Positions 53,967 to 62,396 of a stretch of 63,255 nt of DNA are shown here, piece after piece. The stretch is from Pantoea conspicua (GTDB taxonomy: Bacteria > Pseudomonadota > Gammaproteobacteria > Enterobacterales > Enterobacteriaceae): contig NZ_MLFN01000018.1 in assembly GCF_002095315.1 (NCBI RefSeq), positions 1 through 63,255 on the forward strand. Direction: 5' to 3'. The notes under the pieces were generated by a model. It made no database searches and had not been told where the DNA came from. It saw nothing but the letters and a program-made list of their open reading frames with translations. Position numbers and translations under genes: made by a program. How positions within the stretch are numbered: position 1 is the stretch's first letter; each line of letters opens with the position of its first letter.

Positions 53967-53992
53967 AAAGGCTGCCCCCGGTAGCCTTTTTT
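53967..53992 (+). terminator. Rho-independent terminator after the csp-microprotein unit
   Basis: AAAGGCT and AGCCTTT arms enclose a C/G-rich centre and are followed by TTT, 47 bases past the microprotein stop. Confidence 0.75.
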
Positions 53993-54002
53993 GTTTCTGT
54001 CA

Positions 54003-54041
54003 TTCTGCTTCTGCTTCTGCTTCTGCTTCTGCTTCTGCTTC
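54003..54041. repeat. Hexanucleotide microsatellite (TTCTGC)6
   Basis: Six perfect tandem TTCTGC units followed by a partial TTC. On the minus strand an ORF across it would read Arg-Ser repeats, but nothing else supports that as a gene. The tract is prone to copy-number change. Confidence 0.85.
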
Positions 54042-54240
54042 CTCTGATGTTCCCGCCATTGCGTTCCTTATCCATGGATGCGCCTGTCGCTGGCGAACGT
54101 TCTGACGTCATCGCTTCTCAATTCACCAGAGATTAACGCAGGCTCAGACGCTAACTCGTCCGTCATACCAGCAGGACTACACCGTTACGGCCCGCCGTAG
54201 CAGGCCGCTGGAGCCACTTCGCTACTGATCAGATACGCTA

Positions 54241-55821
54241 TCAGGCATTGTGCGCGGCGTTCAGCGAAAGCTGTCCTACCTTAAACACGCTCATCGCCTG
54301 CGCCATCCGTTCAGCCTGATCCTGCAACGCCTGTGAGGCCGCTGACGCTTCCTGCACCAGCGCGGCGTTCTGCTGCGTCACCGCTTCCATCTGGGTAATC
54401 GCCATATTGATCTCACTGATGCCGCTGCTCTGCTCGCTGCTGGCGATAGTGATTTCACTCATGATGTTCGCCACACTTTGTACGCTGTTGACCACTTCGC
54501 CAATGGTTGATCCCGCATGGGTCACCAGTTTGCTGCCTTCATCCACCTTCGCCACTGAATCCTCAATCAGCACTTTGATCTCTTTGGCGGCAGACGCAGA
54601 ACGCTGCGCCAGATTACGCACCTCAGAGGCAACTACCGCAAAGCCGCGGCCCTGCTCACCGGCACGCGCCGCTTCGACCGCCGCATTGAGTGACAGAATG
54701 TTGGTCTGGAAGGCGATAGAGTCGATCACGCTGATAATATCGACAATTTTCTTCGACGACAGGGCAATGGCCTCCATCTTCTCGATCACCTGCTCCATGA
54801 CCACGCCACCTTCGCGCGCCACGCTGGAGGTGCTCGCCACCAGCTGGTTAGCTTCACGGGCGTTATCGGCGTTGTGCTTAACCGTTGAGGTCATCTGCTC
54901 CATCGCCGAGGCGGTCTCTTCCAGCGAACTGGCCTGCTGCTCGGTGCGGGTTGAGAGATCAAGGTTGCCGCTGGAAATCTGGTTCGACGCCACCGCAATG
55001 GTATCGGAACCGGTACGCACTTCGGTCACAATAGAGAGCAGGTTATCGTTCATTCGTTGCAGTGCCTGCATCAGCACACCGGTCTCATCGCGTGACGTCA
55101 TCTGAATTTTTGAACTCAGATCGCCAGCAGCAACGCGTTCGGCCACATCCACCGCAGCCACCAGCGGGCGCACAATCGAGCGCGTCAGGAAAATGCCCAG
55201 CAAAATGGAGGCCAGAATCGCCAGCGCAGAGAAAATCAGCGTGATGGAAATCGCTGACTGACCATTCGCCACAATGCTCTGTCCTTCGCTGCGCAGTTGT
55301 GAATCCTGAGAATTGGCAAACGCGACAGCATCATCGAGGAATTTGTTCTGAGTCGCGGTCATCGACTTGAGTACATAGGTGCTGGCAGCATTAAAATCAC
55401 CGGTTTTCACCAGGGTGATCAGCTCCGCTTTGACCTTTTCGAACGCGTCGGCAGAGGCCAGCAGACCGGCAATTTTTTTCTTACCGACCGCGGTAACCTG
55501 AATATCAGCGATCTTTTTCATGGCGGCGTTAGTCTGCTGAGTCGCTTCGTCCAGCTGACCGTAACGTTTCACGTTCATTTCCGGTCGATTGGTGTCGATC
55601 ACAATGCCGCGCAGGTATTTGATCTGATCGTTGACACCATCGCGCACATCAAATGCCAGTCGCACTTTTACGTAACGATCGTCCACGATCGACGCAATAG
55701 CGGTGTTAATGCTGTTAATTTTCGTTATGGATGTCACACCAATAACAATCAGTAACGTCACAACAATACCGAAGGCTGCGGCGAGCCGCATACCCACCTT
55801 CATATTCTTGATACTGACCAT
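54241..55821 (-). CDS. Methyl-accepting chemotaxis protein
   Basis: A 526-residue receptor with membrane helices at about 12-32 and 190-212 around a four-helix periplasmic sensor, then HAMP, then the signalling domain. The conserved hairpin tip is [44 protein letters not shown]. The C terminus ([17 protein letters not shown]) lacks the CheR-tethering NWETF-type pentapeptide, so it is a low-abundance-type receptor. Ligand unknown. A sigma-28 promoter precedes it. Confidence 0.93.
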   Translation of the reverse strand: MVSIKNMKVGMRLAAAFGIVVTLLIVIGVTSITKINSINTAIASIVDDRYVKVRLAFDVRDGVNDQIKYLRGIVIDTNRPEMNVKRYGQLDEATQQTNAAMKKIADIQVTAVGKKKIAGLLASADAFEKVKAELITLVKTGDFNAASTYVLKSMTATQNKFLDDAVAFANSQDSQLRSEGQSIVANGQSAISITLIFSALAILASILLGIFLTRSIVRPLVAAVDVAERVAAGDLSSKIQMTSRDETGVLMQALQRMNDNLLSIVTEVRTGSDTIAVASNQISSGNLDLSTRTEQQASSLEETASAMEQMTSTVKHNADNAREANQLVASTSSVAREGGVVMEQVIEKMEAIALSSKKIVDIISVIDSIAFQTNILSLNAAVEAARAGEQGRGFAVVASEVRNLAQRSASAAKEIKVLIEDSVAKVDEGSKLVTHAGSTIGEVVNSVQSVANIMSEITIASSEQSSGISEINMAITQMEAVTQQNAALVQEASAASQALQDQAERMAQAMSVFKVGQLSLNAAHNA

Positions 55822-55945
55822 ATTCTTTCCCCGTTTTATTATTTTTCACTGTGTTATCAGCAATCAGGTTCCTTGCTGTTGTGCGCGTTGCACATCCTTT
55901 AACCCGCATTGTGTCGCGGGAAAAAAGATGATCTCGCGCACACTG

Positions 55946-55972
55946 TTATCGGAGCGTTAAGCTTTACCTTTA
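55946..55972 (-). promoter_or_regulatory. Sigma-28 (FliA) promoter of the chemoreceptor
   Basis: Minus strand TAAAGGTA, 11 bases, TCCGATAA, against consensus TAAAGTTT-N11-GCCGATAA. It lies about 125 bases before the receptor ATG. The remaining bases of the 300-base gap hold no gene. Confidence 0.65.
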
Positions 55973-56128
55973 ATTTTTTTGAAGTAACAGGCAGGGGAAA
56001 GCGCACAATTAATCGCATCGATTAATTGTGTTTAACGAAACGGCTCCGATAAAAGCGGAAAGCCGGATGTGCCTGGCCGGGCTGACAGTCACAAAACTGG
56101 CAGCCTGAACCCTACGGGATGAATGAAA

Positions 56129-56260
56129 TTAAAAGACTAAAAAGTAGAGGCCGACCCAGAACATCAGGCTGAGGATCACGGCGGAAACCCAGGCAAGCTG
56201 ACGCAGTCGGCCACGCAGCATATTGTGACGGGAAGTAACGGGTAAGGTTTCGCTGTGCAT
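56129..56260 (-). CDS. Small single-pass membrane protein (43 residues)
   Basis: An ORF beginning MHSETLPVTSRHNMLRGRL, then one hydrophobic helix (about 22-43) ending FWVGLYFLVF. AGGA lies 9 bases before the ATG. The Arg-rich segment followed by a Trp-containing helix recalls YmiA-type small proteins of enterobacteria, though the match is not firm. It stands between cheV and the chemoreceptor in the same orientation. Function unknown. Confidence 0.6.
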   Translation of the reverse strand: MHSETLPVTSRHNMLRGRLRQLAWVSAVILSLMFWVGLYFLVF

Positions 56261-56345
56261 GGATAAGATTCCTGGCTAAGTAAAAACACAGTGCGAAACA
56301 GGCAAGGGCAGCAGACCGACCGTAAACGCGTCGGCCTGCATTCGC

Positions 56346-57308
56346 TTAGCGGGCTGCTTCGAGAACGTTAAAAATCACGTCAGAGAGTTCGTTTAATTCG
56401 AATTTGGCGACATAACCGTCGGCACCCACTTTACGTACGTGATCTTCATTGGCGCTGCCAGAGAGTGAAGAGTGGATCACCACTGGCAGACGTTTCAGCA
56501 TCCCGTCACGCTTGATGTTTCGGGTCAGCGTGAAGCCATCCATTTCCGGCATTTCCAGGTCGGTCAGGACAAAGGCGATTTTATCGTGAATCGACTCGCC
56601 GGCAGCCTGCGCTTCCTGGCTCATCAGCTTGAGTTTTTCCCACGCTTCCAGGCCGGTGTTAAACATCAGTGACGGAATCCCCATGCTCTTCAGGCCCTGT
56701 TCCAGCAGCTGACGCGCCACTTTGGAATCTTCCGCCACAATGGCGACGGCGCCGGGTCGATAGTTAAATTCACGCGCTCTGGTTGCTTCCGGTTCAACAC
56801 CGCGAACCGAAGGAATGATGTCATACAGAATTTGTTCAACATCCAGCACCATCGCCAGATCGTTACTCTGCTGGTCAGTATTGAGGCAGGCGATACTGGT
56901 AATGTTGCGGCCACCGATACCCGCTTCTGCGGTATGCACCTGGTTCCAGTCGAGACGCACAATATTCTCAACTGACTCCACGGCAAACGCCTGAGTATTA
57001 CGCGCATACTCGGTGACCAGCAGCAGATTCAGGCCGGTTTCTGGCACGCAACCGGCGACCGCTGGCAGATCGATAACCGGGATGAACTGACCGCGAATGC
57101 TGGCCATACCCAGCAGCGGTGAACGCATACCGGCGGCTTTGGTGATGGCGGGCATCGGTACAATTTCACGCAGCTTGAACACGTTAATGCCAAACAGTTC
57201 GGACTTGCCTTTCAGCTGATCAGAGCCTAAGCGAAACAGCAGCAGTTCAAATTTGTTCGATAACGCGAGGTTTGCTCTCTCATCAATCTCTTTTTGAAAA
57301 TTATCCAT
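56346..57308 (-). CDS. cheV: Chemotaxis coupling protein CheV
   Basis: A 320-residue CheW-receiver fusion. The CheW-like domain (about 15-165) contains LFGINVFKLREIVPMPAI and RGQFIPVIDLPAV. The receiver domain (about 185-318) has VAEDSKVARQ, the phosphoacceptor Asp in FVLTDLEMPEMDG and the Lys in GYVAKFE. It links receptors to CheA and tunes signalling. The gene has no neighbouring che operon here. Confidence 0.94.
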   Translation of the reverse strand: MDNFQKEIDERANLALSNKFELLLFRLGSDQLKGKSELFGINVFKLREIVPMPAITKAAGMRSPLLGMASIRGQFIPVIDLPAVAGCVPETGLNLLLVTEYARNTQAFAVESVENIVRLDWNQVHTAEAGIGGRNITSIACLNTDQQSNDLAMVLDVEQILYDIIPSVRGVEPEATRAREFNYRPGAVAIVAEDSKVARQLLEQGLKSMGIPSLMFNTGLEAWEKLKLMSQEAQAAGESIHDKIAFVLTDLEMPEMDGFTLTRNIKRDGMLKRLPVVIHSSLSGSANEDHVRKVGADGYVAKFELNELSDVIFNVLEAAR

Positions 57309-57354
57309 CGTTGCCTCTGCATTAACGCAGCTGGTGAAATAGGGTGTGAACAGG

Positions 57355-57381
57355 TTATCGGCAGCAAAAGGAAAAAGGTGA
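57355..57381 (-). promoter_or_regulatory. Possible sigma-28 promoter of cheV
   Basis: A perfect minus-strand -10 GCCGATAA (57355-57362), 47 bases before the cheV ATG. The -35 region at N11 (TCACCTTT) is weak. Confidence 0.5.
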
Positions 57382-57475
57382 GAACAGAAGGGTGAAATAA
57401 AACGGACGCCAATTATTGTGCCAGGCTTAACGGTGAAGGTTCAACATGGACACCTTTCCAATAAAGGAGTGTGAA

Positions 57476-57868
57476 ATGAAAAAAGTAATTTTAGCGTCAC
57501 TGTTGGTGGTAATGAGTGCGGGCGTGTATGCCGAAGAGGGGGGATACAAAGCGGGCGAAGCACCGCCGCCGCAACACAAACAGGATGCAGGTTATAAAGG
57601 TTCGGAAGATACCGGCCAGACACACATCGACCAGATTCGTGATTTCCGCCCGGGGGGTTATGTGACGCTGGAAGGCTACATCGTGAAAAAACAGCAGGGC
57701 GATACTTATCAGTTCCGCGATAATACCGGCACATTACCGATTATTGCGCCAAAGAAAACCTTCGATGGTAAAACCTACACCGCTGAGGATAAGGTACGCG
57801 TTAGCGGTAAGGTGCAGGGTAAAGGGGACAAAACCACACTGCACGTTACACAGATCGACAAGCCGTAA
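57476..57868 (+). CDS. YgiW/YdeI-family periplasmic OB-fold (BOF) protein
   Basis: A 130-residue protein with signal peptide 1-19 (MKKVILASLLVVMSAGVYA) and a BOF domain: FRPGGYVTLEGYIVKKQQGD, YQFRDNTGTLPIIAPKKTF and VRVSGKVQGKGDKTTLHVTQI. Relatives (YgiW, YdeI) are periplasmic and linked to stress and antimicrobial-peptide resistance. AAAGGAG precedes ATG 57476. It is monocistronic and convergent with dbpA. Confidence 0.85.
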   Translation: MKKVILASLLVVMSAGVYAEEGGYKAGEAPPPQHKQDAGYKGSEDTGQTHIDQIRDFRPGGYVTLEGYIVKKQQGDTYQFRDNTGTLPIIAPKKTFDGKTYTAEDKVRVSGKVQGKGDKTTLHVTQIDKP

Positions 57869-57877
57869 CAGCAAACA

Positions 57878-57899
57878 GGGCGAGGCAATCGCCTCGCCC
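57878..57899. terminator. Hairpin between convergent ygiW-like gene and dbpA
   Basis: GGGCGAGGC, loop AATC, GCCTCGCCC. The stem is perfect, but there is no T run. It shares its GGGCGAGGC arm sequence with the terminator at 52362. Confidence 0.6.
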
Positions 57900-57906
57900 C
57901 TGATAC

Positions 57907-59289
57907 TTAATCCTTCAGCAGAATCGCCCGGCAGGCTTTCCCTTTGATTTTTCCCTGCTTGAGTTTCACCAGTGCCCCTTTAGCCTGAGCCGCGTCAATC
58001 GCGACGTAGGCGTGGGTCGGCGTCAGCACAATCTTACCGATCTGGTCAGCACGATAACCCGTTTCACCGGTCAGTGCGCCGAGGATATCGCCCGGACGGA
58101 TCTTGGCTTTGCGGCCACCATCAATGCACAGCGTCATCATTGCGGCAGGCAGGGGTTTACTGTTGCCTTTTTTCAGCGTGCTGGCGGCAATCCACGGCAG
58201 CTTCTGTTGCAGAAAATCTTCCAGCGCATGGGCGCGCGCCATCTCATCGGCCGCAACCAGGCTGACCGCGACGCCGTGCTCGCCAGCGCGTGCGGTGCGG
58301 CCAATGCGGTGAAGATGCACTTCCGGGTCCCAGGCCAGCTGATAGTTCACCACCATTGCCAGCGATTTAATATCGAGTCCGCGCGCGGCCACGTCGGTTG
58401 CCACCAGTACCCGCCCGCTGCCGTTGGCGAAGCGGATCAGTACGCGCTCACGATCGCGTTGCTCAAGATCGCCATGCAGCGGCAGCGCGCTGATATCGCG
58501 CGCATTCAGCGCCGCAGCAATCTCATCGCATTCACGGCGGGTATTACAGAACACCACGCATGACGCAGGCTGGCGCTCGCTCAGCAAGGCGATCAGCAGC
58601 GATAACTTTTCACCGTGGCTGGCCTCAATGAACTGCTGTTCAATCGACGGCAGTTCGCTAACTTCTTCCGTCACCACGCTCAGCGCATCTCGCTGGAAGC
58701 GGCTGCTGATGGCGGTAATGCCCTCGGGCCAGGTGGCGGAAAAAAGCAGCGTCTGGCGTGACGCTGGCGTCGCCTCAATAATGGTTTCCATATCGTCGCG
58801 GAAACCCATCTCCAGCATCCGGTCAGCTTCATCCAGCACCAAAGTGCGCAGATTTTCCAGCTTCAGGTTTTCACGTTTGATGTGATCGAGAATACGACCC
58901 GGTGTACCCACCACAATATGCGGCGGATGCACCAGCGAATCACGCTGGGCGCTCATCGGCTGGCCGCCACACAGAGTCAGAACTTTAATGTTACGGGTGA
59001 AGCGTGCCAGCTGACGCAGCACGTTGCCGACCTGATCCGCCAGTTCACGGGTCGGGCAGAGAATCAGTGCCTGGGTCTGAAACCGGGCGCTGTCGATATG
59101 GTGCAGTAAGCCAATACCAAAGGCGGCGGTTTTCCCGCTGCCGGTTTTTGCCTGCGCGCGCACGTCACGACCCTGCAAAATGGCGGGCAGCGTGGCGGCC
59201 TGAACCGGCGTCATGCTGGTATAGCCTATCTCGCGCAGGTTATCGAGCTGGCTGTCGGGAAGCGAATTGAGGGTAGAAAAAGCGGTCAC
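57907..59289 (-). CDS. dbpA: ATP-dependent RNA helicase DbpA
   Basis: A DEAD-box helicase stimulated by 23S rRNA helix 92, active in 50S assembly. The 460-residue protein has Q motif YTSMTPVQAATLPAIL, Walker A AKTGSGKT, DEADRML, SAT, and HRIGRTARAG. The C-terminal RNA-binding domain carries LCIDGGRKAKIRPGDILGALTG. GTG 59289 begins the conserved MTAFSTLNSLP; the open frame extends 16 codons further. Confidence 0.94.
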   Translation of the reverse strand: MTAFSTLNSLPDSQLDNLREIGYTSMTPVQAATLPAILQGRDVRAQAKTGSGKTAAFGIGLLHHIDSARFQTQALILCPTRELADQVGNVLRQLARFTRNIKVLTLCGGQPMSAQRDSLVHPPHIVVGTPGRILDHIKRENLKLENLRTLVLDEADRMLEMGFRDDMETIIEATPASRQTLLFSATWPEGITAISSRFQRDALSVVTEEVSELPSIEQQFIEASHGEKLSLLIALLSERQPASCVVFCNTRRECDEIAAALNARDISALPLHGDLEQRDRERVLIRFANGSGRVLVATDVAARGLDIKSLAMVVNYQLAWDPEVHLHRIGRTARAGEHGVAVSLVAADEMARAHALEDFLQQKLPWIAASTLKKGNSKPLPAAMMTLCIDGGRKAKIRPGDILGALTGETGYRADQIGKIVLTPTHAYVAIDAAQAKGALVKLKQGKIKGKACRAILLKD

Positions 59290-59702
59290 GGGCGCGGCCT
59301 CTGAGGCTGAAAGTGGAGGGCAGTATTGCGCGCGCAAGTCTGGCAGAAAGCACGCCTGACAGCAACGGTAACCTTGAGGTTAGCAGTATGAAACAATTTA
59401 TTGAGGAGTGACTAAGAATTAACCGAAGTTGCGTTAAAATTGGTGTTTTTTTTTAATACTTTGTCGCAGGTGAAAGAACGACCTGCCGCTGCGTTTATTC
59501 ATTAAGGCCAGACATTAGTTTATAACTCGGCGTTTTTAAAAAAATATTTCATTGTTAATCAGATAACTCCTTAATGCTGACTACAGCAAAAGAATTAATC
59601 ATTAAAAGATATCGCCCTTGATGCCGATAAAAATCAGGAGCTAATTGCTTTATATTTAGCGCGCCATATTCCTGGTACAACGACCGGTAGAGGGTATTTT
59701 CA
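59290..59702. other. AT-rich 413-base gap with one promoter candidate
   Basis: There is no ORF with a ribosome-binding site. It contains a T9 tract near 59448 and, near its right end, AAAAGATA-N11-GCCGATAA (59604-59630), which resembles a sigma-28 promoter reading into the YmgB/AriR-like gene. Confidence 0.45.
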
Positions 59703-59921
59703 TTGAGTAATAGCATCCAGGGACCACATGAGAATGTGCTTAAAATAGTAGGCCGCGCCGTACTGACACTGCACGTTCATGGAGAGAGCTTATCAGCCGA
59801 TAAGATCGCTTCTATGATCGGCTGTTATGCGGAAGATGAGCCCTGTGATCAGGAAGATCGTCGCTTATATGCGCTGGCAATGGAATTAATGTCGAACAGT
59901 AAATGGGCTAAAACCGCCTGA
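59703..59921 (+). CDS. YmgB/AriR-like small regulatory protein
   Basis: A 72-residue helical protein with a TTG start (GAGGG 12 bases upstream; no ATG is available near the N terminus). VLKIVGRAVLTLHVHGESLSADKIASMIGCY and RRLYALAMELM give an amphipathic pattern and size like the biofilm/acid-resistance regulators YmgB/AriR. The match is by eye and tentative. A FliA-like promoter upstream would place it in the motility regulon. Confidence 0.5.
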   Translation: MSNSIQGPHENVLKIVGRAVLTLHVHGESLSADKIASMIGCYAEDEPCDQEDRRLYALAMELMSNSKWAKTA

Positions 59922-59945
59922 CGGTTTGGTCCATTCAGGTAAATG

Positions 59946-59976
59946 CAGAGCCTCCGATCCGGGGGCTCTGTTGTTT
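59946..59976 (+). terminator. Terminator after the YmgB/AriR-like gene
   Basis: CAGAGCCTCC pairs with GGGGGCTCTG (one T-G pair) around a 5-base loop, followed by TTGTTT. Confidence 0.82.
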
Positions 59977-61358
59977 CAGGCGGAGGTCAGCATAAATACC
60001 GGTTTGCCGCGAGAGAAGGTTGCGACGACCGGTGAAATGCGGGCTACGGCTTCTGCAGAACAGCTTGCCGCCACCAGCATCATGCTGGCCTCATCACCCG
60101 AATTCGGCCACTGACGCTCCCCTTTAGCCGACAGCGGCAGTTGACCATCGGTTGCGATTGCCAGCGTCCGTGACAGCGAAAATTCATCTGACCCCCGATA
60201 AAGCTGCGCATACAGATTCGCTTTCTCCAGCATGCTGCCGGTGCCAAATGGTGACCAGTGATCGATAACACTGTCGGTGCCGGTCATGACCTTAATGCCC
60301 GCGGCCTGCAACTGTGGAATCGGCATAGTAAGTTTGCCGATCGGCAGGGTTGAGGCGATGCTGAACTGTTGCTCAGCCAGCGCCTCAATCATCCTGTTCA
60401 GTGCGCTGCCCTCCAGCGTCGCCAGCGCAAAGCCGTGACTCAGCGTTACTTTGCCCTTCAGTGCCGGGTTACGGGCCACGGTATCAATCATGTACTGAAT
60501 CGCTGCCACGCCTGCTGCGGACGTTTCATGCAGGTGAATATCCACGCCGCGCTGATAGTCGAGTGCTATCAGGAACATCGCATCCAGTGACTTTTCCATC
60601 GCGCCATCCACATTAGTGGGATCCAGCCCGCCCACATACTGTACGCCGCGCTGCATCGCCTCGCGCATCAGGCCATCGACCTGGGAATGCAGCAATCCGT
60701 GCTGAGGAAACGCCACAATTTCGCAGGGAAAATCGGGGTGATTCGCCAGCGCGGCCTGCAGGTGATCGAGGCTTTGCAGGCCGCTGACCGGATCGATATT
60801 GCAGTGGCTGCGGGCGCGGGTAGTGCCTTTGGCGTGTAGCAGCGCAATCAGGCCCTCGGCTCGTGCCTGGGAATGAGGCAGCAACTGTGGGATCAGCACC
60901 TGTTCCCGGGCGATCATATCCATGATGGTTTTGCCCTGACGCGGACGCGGCGCCTGCCACGGTCCACCATAAAAGGTCTTATCAAGATGGATGTGCATAT
61001 CCTGAGTCGAAGGCAGCAGCAGCGCACCCTGGGCATCCCACGTCGGTAACATGCTGTCGCCCTGGCCCGGCGGTTGCAGCCGATCGATTTTTCCGTCACG
61101 CACGCTGATGTCATACAGCGCAGTCCGGGTGGCAATAACTTCATCGCCCTCACGTTCAAATCCTTCTTCCAGCCGCACATTACGCAGCAGGTAGTGATCC
61201 TGCTGCGGCAGGGCAGCGGCGCGGTCGGGGGCAGTGGATACGGCACTGGCCGCTACGCTGACCTGGCTCATGCCCGCGGCCAGTAAACCACCGGCCGCAG
61301 TCCAGCGTACGCTCTGGCCGAGAAAGTCACGACGGCTCGGAGAAGGGGAAGTGGGCAT
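59976..61358 (-). CDS. Tat-exported amidohydrolase (cytosine-deaminase-like)
   Basis: A 460-residue protein. The N-terminal SRRDFLGQ twin-arginine motif followed by a hydrophobic stretch to AASA is a Tat signal, so a folded, metal-loaded periplasmic enzyme is predicted. The amidohydrolase metal ligands are visible in MHIHLDK, SHCNID and VDIHLHETSAAG, with the late Asp in GTDSVIDHWSP. The fold is that of cytosine deaminase/D-hydantoinase relatives; substrate unknown. AGGAG precedes ATG 61358; an open extension of 24 codons exists upstream. Confidence 0.83.
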   Translation of the reverse strand: MPTSPSPSRRDFLGQSVRWTAAGGLLAAGMSQVSVAASAVSTAPDRAAALPQQDHYLLRNVRLEEGFEREGDEVIATRTALYDISVRDGKIDRLQPPGQGDSMLPTWDAQGALLLPSTQDMHIHLDKTFYGGPWQAPRPRQGKTIMDMIAREQVLIPQLLPHSQARAEGLIALLHAKGTTRARSHCNIDPVSGLQSLDHLQAALANHPDFPCEIVAFPQHGLLHSQVDGLMREAMQRGVQYVGGLDPTNVDGAMEKSLDAMFLIALDYQRGVDIHLHETSAAGVAAIQYMIDTVARNPALKGKVTLSHGFALATLEGSALNRMIEALAEQQFSIASTLPIGKLTMPIPQLQAAGIKVMTGTDSVIDHWSPFGTGSMLEKANLYAQLYRGSDEFSLSRTLAIATDGQLPLSAKGERQWPNSGDEASMMLVAASCSAEAVARISPVVATFSRGKPVFMLTSA

Positions 61359-61448
61359 CAGAGGCTCCTGCAAAATGAATAAGATCCTAATCTGACAAAC
61401 GGCAGCCCGGCTTGCTGCGCTATTTTCCACTGCTGGCTATTCGAAATT

Positions 61449-62309
61449 TCACTGCCAGCGTAACTGACCAAATGCCACCAGCGCCTCAGCCAGTTCACGC
61501 TGTAACGGATCCTGCGGCTGACGGCAGAACAGCGCCAGCTCGAAGCTATCGATCACCGGCAGTCCCTGTTCGCTGCCCAGCACCCGATGCTGCGGCAGGC
61601 GACAGCTGGCGGGCAGCAGGGTCAGACCGAGCCCCTCGGCGCTGGCGGCAGCAAGCGCCACCAGACTGGCGCTGCTGTAACTGATGCGCCAGCCGCGGCC
61701 CAGCGCGTCGAGCGTCTGGCAGACCTCATCGCGGTACAATCCCAGCTGCGGAAACAGCACCAGCGGCACTGGCGTCTGCTCAAAGCAGGGGGACGCGGCG
61801 CTGTCGAGCCACAGCAGCGGTTCCGGACGCGACGCCAGCGGCCGCTCGCCATAGGTCTGTTTGATCAGCATGATATCCAGCTCTTCACGCTGCCAGGCCC
61901 GCCGCAGCTCCACCTGCATCCCGCTCATTACATCCAGCCGCAGCTGAGGATGGGCGCGACTGAAATGCGCCAGCAGGCCCGCGGTCGGTGCGGCGAAATC
62001 CTCTGGCACGCCGAGACGCAGCACGCCCTCGCGCCATTGATCGCTCAGCACGTCGTGCGCTTCACCGTTCAGGGCGATAATCCGGCGGGCATAGCCCAGC
62101 AATTTTTCACCCTCTTCGGTGATCTGAACCTGATGTGATGAGCGCACCAGCAACGCTTTACCCACCATCTCTTCCAGCCGCCGCACCTGCTGACTGACTG
62201 TGGATTGCGACAGATGCACCCGCTCAGCGGCGCGGGTAAAGCTGGCCGTTTCACACACTGCGACAAAGCTCAGCAGTTGCTGCGGCGTAAACATCGGCTG
62301 ACGATTCAT
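61449..62309 (-). CDS. LysR-family transcriptional regulator
   Basis: A 286-residue regulator: helix-turn-helix in LLSFVAVCETASFTRAAERVHLSQSTVSQQVRRLEEMVG, then a substrate-binding-like domain. It lies 90 bases upstream of the amidohydrolase in the same direction and is divergent from the MFS transporter, so it may control either. Start 62309 follows GGGA; ATG 62333 is the alternative. Confidence 0.85.
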   Translation of the reverse strand: MNRQPMFTPQQLLSFVAVCETASFTRAAERVHLSQSTVSQQVRRLEEMVGKALLVRSSHQVQITEEGEKLLGYARRIIALNGEAHDVLSDQWREGVLRLGVPEDFAAPTAGLLAHFSRAHPQLRLDVMSGMQVELRRAWQREELDIMLIKQTYGERPLASRPEPLLWLDSAASPCFEQTPVPLVLFPQLGLYRDEVCQTLDALGRGWRISYSSASLVALAAASAEGLGLTLLPASCRLPQHRVLGSEQGLPVIDSFELALFCRQPQDPLQRELAEALVAFGQLRWQ

Positions 62310-62396
62310 TTTCCCACTACCTGACAGAGTCATATTTCATTTCCAGATAGTAGCGATGCGTGTCAGGCTGGCAACTTTTAATTCTGCGGATTTCAG

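Noticed and set aside
53896..54111. A 71-codon minus-strand ORF with Arg-Ser repeats.
   Set aside because: The repeats come from the (TTCTGC)6 microsatellite and the ORF also spans the csp-unit terminator.
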